The notes beneath the pieces are model-generated. The model ran no database searches. It was not told the origin of the DNA and saw nothing but the letters and a program-made list of their open reading frames with translations. Positions 40,930 to 47,866 of a stretch of 64,000 bases of DNA are shown piece by piece. Numbering within the stretch: the stretch's first letter is position 1; every line of letters begins with the position of its first letter. Source of the stretch: Gottfriedia luciferensis (GTDB lineage: Bacteria; Bacillota; Bacilli; Bacillales; Bacillaceae_G); contig NZ_MDKC01000023.1 of assembly GCF_001712755.1 (NCBI RefSeq), forward strand, positions 186,001 through 250,000, in the 5' to 3' direction. A program made the position numbers and the translations under genes.

Positions 40930-41499
40930 TTAAATCCAGTCATTCGGACTATTTATATTCTTAAAGATGAGATCGTCACTTGAAAATTGAACAGTCATTA
41001 TATTTACTTCACTAAATAATAACTGAACTTTTCGATTGTTTTTATCTAAAATCTCTTTCATTTTTCCGATGCAATTTCGATGATAGAGCGCAAATAGTGG
41101 TTGAAGTTTATCGGACTGGATTGGAACGATTGCATCAACATTTGTATTTGCTACCCTTTCGATCATGTTTTTTACAAAGTCAGCTGTAATAAAAGGTGTA
41201 TCGCAGGCCAGGACAAAATACCAGTCATTGTTTGGTCTGTTGGAAAATGCATTGAACATCGCATACAAAGGTCCTTGGTATTCTTTGGCTTCTCCTTCAA
41301 TGACAAAGTCTAGATCGTTTTTACTAAAATACGGAACTAGTTTTTCGTTTGTTGAAATGATAATCGGTGAAATCGAATTTTCCTTTAAGGCTTCTACACT
41401 ATATTCATACAATAATTTGTCTTTATACATTTCAAACATTTTTGGTTTACCGTAACGGGATGACTTTCCACCTGCTAAAACGACGCCAGCTATATTCAT
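40930..41499 (-). CDS. mobA: Molybdenum cofactor guanylyltransferase MobA
   Basis: A 189-residue nucleotidyltransferase that attaches GMP to molybdopterin. The signature VVLAGGKSSRYGKPKM is at the N-terminus and the metal-binding ACDTPFI lies near residue 100. The ATG overlaps the moaB stop as ATGA (41496-41499), so the longer frame back to 41532 is not used. It works with MobB, encoded beyond the TnpB insertion. Confidence 0.95.
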   Translation of the reverse strand: MNIAGVVLAGGKSSRYGKPKMFEMYKDKLLYEYSVEALKENSISPIIISTNEKLVPYFSKNDLDFVIEGEAKEYQGPLYAMFNAFSNRPNNDWYFVLACDTPFITADFVKNMIERVANTNVDAIVPIQSDKLQPLFALYHRNCIGKMKEILDKNNRKVQLLFSEVNIMTVQFSSDDLIFKNINSPNDWI

Positions 41500-41990
41500 T
41501 GCCTGTTTAATTCTTCCACAAAATGTTGGCATGTCGGTAAAATTAGTTTTGTCATTGCTAGATTTACTGCGTTTTTTGAACCTGGAATTACATAAATCGC
41601 TTTATCATGAAAGCTACCTGCGATTGCTCTACTAAACATAGCCTTTGGACCGATTTCTGTATAACTTAATGAACGAAACAGTTCTCCAAATCCTTGCATT
41701 TCTTTATCGAGCATTTTTGAAATTGCTTCATATGTAACATCTCTTTTGGTAAAACCAGTACCACCTGTTATGATGATCACTTGAATCGTTTCGTCTTCAC
41801 TCCATGTTCTAACAATCGAATCGATCAATGCTATATTATCTTTTGTGATTTTATAATCATGGACGATATGTTTTTGCTCTTCTAATAAATCTTTAATAAG
41901 TTTTCCGCTCTCGTCATTTTCAACAGTTCTAGTATCACTAACTGTTAAAACGGCAGCGTTAACAACCGCTTTTTCATTATGTTTATGCAT
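41496..41990 (-). CDS. moaB: MoaB/MogA-family molybdopterin adenylyltransferase
   Basis: A 164-residue MoaB-type protein: AAVLTVSDTRTVENDESGKLI, IIITGGTGFTKRDVTYEAI (nucleotide loop) and IPGSKNAVNLAMTKLILP. It adenylates molybdopterin before molybdenum insertion by MoeA. Two adjacent ATGs (41993 and 41990) follow GTAGGTAG; the second has better spacing. It ends with the ATGA overlap into mobA. Confidence 0.93.
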   Translation of the reverse strand: MHKHNEKAVVNAAVLTVSDTRTVENDESGKLIKDLLEEQKHIVHDYKITKDNIALIDSIVRTWSEDETIQVIIITGGTGFTKRDVTYEAISKMLDKEMQGFGELFRSLSYTEIGPKAMFSRAIAGSFHDKAIYVIPGSKNAVNLAMTKLILPTCQHFVEELNRQ

Positions 41991-42023
41991 CATTCTACCT
42001 ACTTTCAAGCTTTATGGAATCCT

Positions 42024-42260
42024 TCATCCCCCACTTACTGGTGGAATAAATGCGACAGTATCTCCATCATTAACGATTTCTTCATCCGTTACAAACTCTT
42101 CATTTATAGCAGTCATAATCTGATTCAGTTGAGGTAAATCATATTTATTCATAAGCCAGTCTTTTAACTCTTTTACGTTTATTCCATTTTTATCAGTCAC
42201 TGTTAATTCATCAGTTCCCGCTTTCTCTCGTAAATGAGCAAATAATAAAACTTTAATCAT
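42024..42260 (-). CDS. moaD: Molybdopterin synthase small subunit MoaD
   Basis: A 78-residue ubiquitin-fold protein ending IPPVSGG; the terminal Gly-Gly is thiocarboxylated by MoeB and donates sulfur to cPMP. The ATG overlaps the moaE stop by four bases (ATGA), ensuring equal synthesis with its partner. Confidence 0.95.
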   Translation of the reverse strand: MIKVLLFAHLREKAGTDELTVTDKNGINVKELKDWLMNKYDLPQLNQIMTAINEEFVTDEEIVNDGDTVAFIPPVSGG

Positions 42261-42736
42261 TTTGATTCCTCCACACTTGGTTTTCCTTCTTGGTATGATG
42301 TATTTTCTAATTGGTCACCAATCCACATCGTCCCATCTTCCCAAAACTCTTTTTTCCAGATCGGAACGATTTGTTTAATTCGTTCGATTGCGTATTCATT
42401 TGCTTCGTAAGCCACTTTACGGTGCGGAGAAGAAACTGCAATAACAACGGCAATATCACTAATCTCTAATCTTCCAACTCGATGAGTAATCGCAACAATT
42501 GCTTCCGGCCATTTCTGCTTGATTTCATCACCAATTTGAGCAAGTTTTTTTACGGCCATTGATTCATATGCTTGATACTCTAGTGACAAAGTCTTTTTTC
42601 CTTTTGTTAACTCTCTAACGGTACCAATAAAAACAGTAATGGCTCCTGCATTTCTACTTTTTACTTTATCTGAAACTTCCTCAACAACAATCGGTGTATC
42701 GACAATATTAAATAATGTTTGTTCCAAGTAAATCAC
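42257..42736 (-). CDS. moaE: Molybdopterin synthase large subunit MoaE
   Basis: A 159-residue catalytic subunit. It shows the dimer/substrate residues in NAGAITVFIGTVRELTKGKK, LEYQAYESMAVKKL, ITHRVGRLEISDIAVVIAVSSPHRK and the catalytic Lys region PIWKKEFWEDG. It combines with MoaD to make molybdopterin. The start is uncertain: GTG at 42736 has only a weak site; TTG at 42727 (MEQTLFNIV) fits a GAAGTGAT better. Confidence 0.94.
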   Translation of the reverse strand: MIYLEQTLFNIVDTPIVVEEVSDKVKSRNAGAITVFIGTVRELTKGKKTLSLEYQAYESMAVKKLAQIGDEIKQKWPEAIVAITHRVGRLEISDIAVVIAVSSPHRKVAYEANEYAIERIKQIVPIWKKEFWEDGTMWIGDQLENTSYQEGKPSVEESK

Positions 42737-42770
42737 TTCACTTTTCTTAAATTAATAGCATTCTATTTAT

Positions 42771-44060
42771 TTACTTATATGCAGGTATGAAATCATGCCA
42801 AGGCCATTTACTTCCTTCGTGGTCTTCTAATAATAATAAGTCGACCGGCATACCTTTTTCATATTTTCTCGTTCCTCCAGGTAAAACAATAAAAGTATCT
42901 GTATAAGCTAATGAGGATACAGCGCTAGACTTATCAAAACCTGCTGGAATTGCTGTTAATTGACCTTCATGATAAACAATTTTACCTCTTACAAATCTTG
43001 TAAAAGGATTTGGCTTTGGAAAGTTTTCGCCTAAAATTGCCCTTACTCTTTTTAAATGTGGTGTTTCGTTAAATAAATAAGATTGGATAATCGGTCTAAC
43101 AAATAGCTCAAACCCAACAAAACAAGCAGAAGGATTTCCAGATAAACCGAATAATAATTTATTTTCAAAATGCGCTACTGTTGTTACACTTCCTGGACGC
43201 ATAGCAATTTTATTAAATAAAACCGTAGCTCCTAATCTTGCATAAATATCTGGTAAATAGTCATAATCACCGACAGATACGCCACCGGTCGTAATTAGAA
43301 AATCAACTTGCTTTAACGCATTTTGAACTTCTGAAAAACAAGTATCCAAATCATCGCTAAACTTTCCTAAATATTTTGGAATTGCACCTGCTTTTTGAAT
43401 TTGAGCAAGAATCATATAGGAATTACTATTGCGAATTTTACCAGGTTCAAGTGGTTCATCTAGATCTAGCAGTTCACTCCCTGTCGCAATGACTCCGATG
43501 ACTGGCTTTTTCGCTACTGGAACTTGACTATACCCAAAAGTAGCAAGTAAAGCGATCACTCCTGGGTTGATTTCAGTTCCTTTTTTAACAAGAATATCGC
43601 CTTTATGCGTTTCTTCTCCTTGAAATGAAATATTATCGCCTTTTTGATAAGAGCGTTTAATTTCAACAAAAGTTTTACCTACAGATTTAATCTCTTTCGC
43701 TAATTCGAGCATGACAACGGCCGTGCAACCTTGAGGTATTTGTGCTCCTGTCATAATACGAACGGCCTGTAATGGTTCTACTTCATTTGGAAAAACTGAA
43801 CCAGCTCCAATTTCACCAACGACTTCAAAGATTGTTGGATTTTCATTGCTTGTAAGAATAGTATCTTCAGATCGAATCGCAAAGCCATCATATGGAGAAC
43901 GGTCAAAAGCAGGTATATCCTGATCAGCTTTTATGTCATCAGCTAATACTCGTCCATATGCTAAATCGATTGATAACATTTCTTTAGTTCCGTGTTTGGC
44001 AAAATCCATCACTTTACGAACTGCTTCTTCGATCGGTAGTGGTACTCGTTTTTCAACCAT
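42771..44060 (-). CDS. moeA: Molybdopterin molybdenumtransferase MoeA
   Basis: A 429-residue enzyme inserting molybdate into adenylated molybdopterin. It has the MoeA landmarks PAFDRSPYDGFAIRS, MTGAQIPQGCTAVVM, GVIATGSELLDLDEPL and LITTGGVSVGDYDYLPD, plus the beta-barrel C-terminal domain. The ATG at 44058-44060 is nine bases from AAGGAGG; an ATG nine bases earlier touches the ribosome site and is unlikely. It lies 19 bases downstream of moeB. Confidence 0.96.
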   Translation of the reverse strand: MVEKRVPLPIEEAVRKVMDFAKHGTKEMLSIDLAYGRVLADDIKADQDIPAFDRSPYDGFAIRSEDTILTSNENPTIFEVVGEIGAGSVFPNEVEPLQAVRIMTGAQIPQGCTAVVMLELAKEIKSVGKTFVEIKRSYQKGDNISFQGEETHKGDILVKKGTEINPGVIALLATFGYSQVPVAKKPVIGVIATGSELLDLDEPLEPGKIRNSNSYMILAQIQKAGAIPKYLGKFSDDLDTCFSEVQNALKQVDFLITTGGVSVGDYDYLPDIYARLGATVLFNKIAMRPGSVTTVAHFENKLLFGLSGNPSACFVGFELFVRPIIQSYLFNETPHLKRVRAILGENFPKPNPFTRFVRGKIVYHEGQLTAIPAGFDKSSAVSSLAYTDTFIVLPGGTRKYEKGMPVDLLLLEDHEGSKWPWHDFIPAYK

Positions 44061-44079
44061 TCTTTTCATCCTCCTTCTA

Positions 44080-45096
44080 TTAACCTAATAAACGATAATA
44101 TAGTTTTTTAGCTTCCTGTATATCATGTGTTCCGTGAACAAAAACCCGTCCATCCTGAAAAACAACAAATCGATAATCTTCTATCTGACAAGAGATCAAA
44201 TAAGGGTTCCGTACTACTTGTCCGTGTTGTTTTAGTTGAATTTCTAGTTCATTAAAGTCGTAATTTTTAGTAGTTGAAGGTCTAATTTGAACCGTGTTTC
44301 GCCCACAAAGTGTACTTGTTTTCGTTTGATTTTCAAAGGCTAAATAAGGATACGTCCTATTTGTTCCACATGAAGGACAATCGTCTGATTTAAGTTTCGT
44401 CACTTTAAAGGAAAAATGTTGATTATTCCATAAATCAAATGTTAGGAATTTTGTATTAACGGCTGAATAATCCTCAACTAATAGTTTTAATACTTCAGCA
44501 ACCTGGTATGCCGCCACTAATTGTACCGCAGGACTAATAACCCCGGCTGTGTCACATGTCACACCAGGTACTGGTAATCTTTTTAATATACAATTTAAAC
44601 ATGGCGTTTTACTTGGTAGGATCGTACAACACATACCAAAGCTCCCGACACAAGAGCCATAAACCCAAGGAATGTCATATTTCTGAGATAAATCATTTAT
44701 GATAAATCGAATATCAAAATTATCTGTTGCATCAATCATAACATCAGTGTCCTTCAAATGGACTTCCATATTATCTGCACTTGCGTCCATTACTAGTGCA
44801 TTGATGTTTACATCTGAATTTATTTTTTGGAGACGCTTTTTAGCGGCTATTACTTTCGGCAATTTCTCAAATGCATCTTCTTCAGTATAAAGTTGTTGCC
44901 TTTGCAAGTTACTCATTTCAACATAATCTCGGTCAATTAAAGTTAACTTTCCAATTCCAGCTCTAACAAGTGCCTCCGCGCTAGCACTTCCTAACGCGCC
45001 AGCCCCAACAATTAAAACATGTTTCTTTCTAATTAATTCTTGTCCATTTTCACCGATTGGGGTAAAAAGCTGCTGACGTGAATAACGTTCTGACAT
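44080..45096 (-). CDS. moeB: MoeB/ThiF-type adenylyltransferase
   Basis: A 338-residue E1-like enzyme that activates the C-terminus of MoaD. The nucleotide site VLIVGAGALGSASAEALVRAG, LIDRDYVEMSNLQRQQLY and DATDNFDIRFIIND are present. The zinc cysteines are in CLNCIL and CPSCG. There is no rhodanese domain. MSERYSRQQLF is the natural start, with GGAGG seven bases before it; the frame stays open for 63 more codons upstream, but that part has no family likeness and forms RNA structure. Confidence 0.95.
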   Translation of the reverse strand: MSERYSRQQLFTPIGENGQELIRKKHVLIVGAGALGSASAEALVRAGIGKLTLIDRDYVEMSNLQRQQLYTEEDAFEKLPKVIAAKKRLQKINSDVNINALVMDASADNMEVHLKDTDVMIDATDNFDIRFIINDLSQKYDIPWVYGSCVGSFGMCCTILPSKTPCLNCILKRLPVPGVTCDTAGVISPAVQLVAAYQVAEVLKLLVEDYSAVNTKFLTFDLWNNQHFSFKVTKLKSDDCPSCGTNRTYPYLAFENQTKTSTLCGRNTVQIRPSTTKNYDFNELEIQLKQHGQVVRNPYLISCQIEDYRFVVFQDGRVFVHGTHDIQEAKKLYYRLLG

Positions 45097-45198
45097 AAGA
45101 TATCCTCCATTAAGAGCAGGACCTAGCGAAAGAGATATAAAGTTTTCTCCGGGTATCCTCACCATTTTTTTGCTTTTCTTATTTCCCTCTATTAAATA

Positions 45199-45247
45199 AA
45201 GCAGCATTAAGAAATCCTCATCATATAAGGAGTTCTGAATGCTGCTT
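45199..45247 (-). promoter_or_regulatory. Stem-loop in the moeB leader
   Basis: AAGCAGCATT and AATGCTGCTT are perfect ten-base arms around an inner TCCT/AGGA stem, within a 258-base gap between moaA and moeB that is long for this operon. It could be an attenuator or processing site. No known molybdenum-cofactor riboswitch consensus was recognised in it. Confidence 0.4.
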
Positions 45248-45354
45248 AATTTCTCTGCTTTACGTACAGAGATACCAATCATCACTTTCTAATTTTTAGT
45301 TAGAGCATCATACAGAAATTGCATAAACTCCAAACCTTCTATTATTGGTAATGA

Positions 45355-46380
45355 TTAACCACCTATATGGGACATTTCAATTTTATGTGATGATTTATCA
45401 TTCAATTTTTTCGTATTACTTAATCGTTCATCTGAATAACGATCAGTTCGATTGCTCCAAATCGAAAGAATCGTTTCTTTTATTTGTTCATCTTCTTGGT
45501 TAGACCTTACCAATTCTCTTAGATCATAACCTTTTGTTGCAAATAAACAAGTATATAATTTTCCTTCTGCAGATATACGTGCTCTTGTACAAGTTGAACA
45601 AAATGAATCGGTCACTGATGAAATAATGCCTATTTCATCATCACTATCTTTGTAACGATATCGATTCGCAACTTCTCCTACATAATTAGCTTCTGTAAAT
45701 TCTAAAGGCATGACTTCATTGATCGTATCGATGATTGTTTGTTTTCCTACTACTTCATCGAGCCTCCAGCCGTTATAATTTCCTACATCCATATACTCAA
45801 TAAAACGAAGAATATGTTTTTGATCTTTAAAATACTGTGCCATTGGGATTATATCTTGTTCATTTTTACCTTTTTGAACAACCATATTGATTTTAACCTT
45901 CATTCCAATATCAGAAGCAGCTTGTATCCCTTCAAGCACAGACTTTACATTTCCTCGATTACCAGTCATATATGAAAATCGTTCTTCATCTAAAGAATCA
46001 ATACTTACGGTTACTCTTCTTAAACCGGCTTCAAATAAATCTTTTGCAAACTTTTTAAGTAAAGTGCCGTTTGTTGTTAAAGCAATATCTTCAACACCAT
46101 CTATTTTATTTAATCGTTCAATTAGTTTAGGTAAATTTTTACGTAATAAAGGTTCTCCACCAGTAATTCTAATTTTTCTTACCCCTAAAGATACAAAAAT
46201 ACGCGTAAATCTTTCTATTTCATCAAAAGAAAGTATTTTATCTTGTGATAAAAAAGAATAATCCTGACCAAAAATTTCTTCCGGCATACAATAACGGCAA
46301 CGAAAATTGCAGCGATCGGTAACAGATATACGTAAATCCTGTAAAGGTCGATGATGTTTATCCAATGCAACATTTTTCAT
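45355..46380 (-). CDS. moaA: GTP 3',8-cyclase MoaA (radical SAM)
   Basis: A 341-residue radical SAM enzyme making the first cofactor intermediate from GTP. The SAM cluster is CNFRCRYC (Cys24, Cys28, Cys31), the second cluster includes [10 protein letters not shown] and a later Cys in KLYTC, and the chain ends HIGG, the essential double glycine. AAGTGGGG is eight bases from the ATG at 46378-46380; the ATG six bases before is too close. Confidence 0.97.
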   Translation of the reverse strand: MKNVALDKHHRPLQDLRISVTDRCNFRCRYCMPEEIFGQDYSFLSQDKILSFDEIERFTRIFVSLGVRKIRITGGEPLLRKNLPKLIERLNKIDGVEDIALTTNGTLLKKFAKDLFEAGLRRVTVSIDSLDEERFSYMTGNRGNVKSVLEGIQAASDIGMKVKINMVVQKGKNEQDIIPMAQYFKDQKHILRFIEYMDVGNYNGWRLDEVVGKQTIIDTINEVMPLEFTEANYVGEVANRYRYKDSDDEIGIISSVTDSFCSTCTRARISAEGKLYTCLFATKGYDLRELVRSNQEDEQIKETILSIWSNRTDRYSDERLSNTKKLNDKSSHKIEMSHIGG

Positions 46381-46429
46381 ACCCATTGCCCCACTTCTTT
46401 TTATTTCATAAATGATCTGTTTTTAGTCT

Positions 46430-47221
46430 CTATTTCACAATACGCTTTGAATGAGTATATACATTAAGTGACTGATTTCGAATAAATCCCACTGTTGTAA
46501 TACCTAATTCTTCAGCTAATTGAAGAGCTAATTCGGTTGGAGCTGATTTCGTCAGTATAACCTCACAACCAATTTTAGCTACTTTTAGTAAAATTTCAGA
46601 AGATAATCGCCCACTAAAAACAATTATTTTATCTGAAATTCGAATATTATTTTTTAGACAATATCCATAGATTTTATCTAATGCATTATGCCTACCAATA
46701 TCCATTCTATTCAAAACAATCCCATTTAAATCACATAAAGCAGCATTATGAACGCCGCCTGTTTCATGAAACAAAAATGCAGACTGTTGCATCTCGTTCA
46801 TTAATCGAAAACAATCTTGAAATGATAGTCGAACATTCACTTCTTTCATTTTTTTTGCAGTTAATGCATCATTTACAAAAACAAACCCTTGTCTACTCAT
46901 TCCACAGCATGATGTAATATATCTTTTACTTTGAATATCTTTATAATATGGATTAATATTCTTCGTTTTAACATGGACAAAGCCTTCTTTTTCTTGAAAC
47001 CAGATGTTTTCAATATCCTCGTATTTTCGGATGACCCCTTCGGATGCTAAAAAGCCTACAACCATATCCTCAATGTATTCTGGGGTACTGACCATTGTAA
47101 CGAATTCTTCTCCATTGATTTTTACTGTGACGGGAAATTCTGTGACAACGCTGTCTTCACTATCGTTTGTTTCACCATTTTCAAAGCGGAGAATTCTTCT
47201 TCTCACTTCAGTTGGTAGCAT
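46430..47221 (-). CDS. fdhD: FdhD, formate dehydrogenase sulfurtransferase
   Basis: A 263-residue protein that brings sulfur to the cofactor of formate dehydrogenase. Landmarks are VKINGEEFVTMVSTPEYIEDMVVGFLASEGVI, the cysteine motif TSCCGMSRQG and HETGGVHNAALCD, MDIGRHNALDKIYG. The ATG at 47219-47221 has an AAGGGA site; the open frame back to 47257 has none. It is preceded by a strong hairpin and its own weak promoter-like sequence, so it may be transcribed separately from fdhA. Confidence 0.95.
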   Translation of the reverse strand: MLPTEVRRRILRFENGETNDSEDSVVTEFPVTVKINGEEFVTMVSTPEYIEDMVVGFLASEGVIRKYEDIENIWFQEKEGFVHVKTKNINPYYKDIQSKRYITSCCGMSRQGFVFVNDALTAKKMKEVNVRLSFQDCFRLMNEMQQSAFLFHETGGVHNAALCDLNGIVLNRMDIGRHNALDKIYGYCLKNNIRISDKIIVFSGRLSSEILLKVAKIGCEVILTKSAPTELALQLAEELGITTVGFIRNQSLNVYTHSKRIVK

Positions 47222-47284
47222 CGTTAAAGATTCCCTTCTTCTTGAAATATTTTTCAAATCGTGTTTTTTAGGAAAATATTCATT

Positions 47285-47332
47285 AAGAGATCAACCTTTC
47301 AATTCGTGTTTTGATTAAAAGGTTCATCTCTT
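47285..47332 (-). promoter_or_regulatory. Long stem-loop between the DUF1641 gene and fdhD
   Basis: AAGAGATgAACCTTT and AAAGGTTgATCTCTT are exact arms apart from one internal mismatch, with an 18-base loop. On the minus strand no T-run follows, so it is not a classic terminator. TTGTAT-N16-TAATAA upstream would start a transcript right at the hairpin. Confidence 0.5.
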
Positions 47333-47374
47333 ATTATTAAACTCTTTTCTATTAAATACAAATTGTTTTTTCTA

Positions 47375-47854
47375 TTATTCTTTTAGACCTTTTCCCATAC
47401 CTTTTAGAAAATTAATACCAAAACCAACTGCACGATTTACATCAGGATCTTTTAAAACTTTTACTAAATCAAAAATTCCTACTTTGTCATCCTTTTCAAG
47501 ATGTTTATTTCCTTCATCGATTCCTTTTGTTACGGAATTAATTAGCTTTGTTGTTGTTTCTGGATCCACATTTGAAAGTGCACCAGCAGCTTCCATAATA
47601 TGATTGATGATATTCGTGACTGGCTCGCGGTTCATTTGTTCTAAAGCAATTTTTGTAATTTTCTCTTTAGATTGTATCATTGAATTTGCAGCTTCAAGGA
47701 CACCTGTATCATTTAATTCAGAAACGATGTTTAAAATTTTATTTAATGAATCTTCATTTTCTGCTAATAAAAGCTTCAAATCCTCAAGTTTCTGTTGGTT
47801 TTGCTCTTCTTTAGTTGGTACGTATTTTTGAATCGTCGTGATTGGTTGTGCCAT
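47375..47854 (-). CDS. DUF1641 protein, formate dehydrogenase partner
   Basis: A 159-residue helical protein with the DUF1641 core: NDTGVLEAANSMIQSKEKITKIALEQMN and the C-terminal DLVKVLKDPDVNRAVGFGINFLKGMGK. B. subtilis YrhD, next to yrhE (formate dehydrogenase), is the same family, so it is probably a subunit or assembly factor of this enzyme. It is 12 bases downstream of fdhA, so it is co-transcribed and likely co-translated. Confidence 0.9.
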   Translation of the reverse strand: MAQPITTIQKYVPTKEEQNQQKLEDLKLLLAENEDSLNKILNIVSELNDTGVLEAANSMIQSKEKITKIALEQMNREPVTNIINHIMEAAGALSNVDPETTTKLINSVTKGIDEGNKHLEKDDKVGIFDLVKVLKDPDVNRAVGFGINFLKGMGKGLKE

Positions 47855-47866
47855 TCTTATTCCCCT

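Noticed and set aside
45097-45285. N-terminal extension of MoeB
   Set aside because: GGAGG plus ATG at 45096 and homology to known MoeB starts place the start at MSERY; the extension has RNA structure instead.
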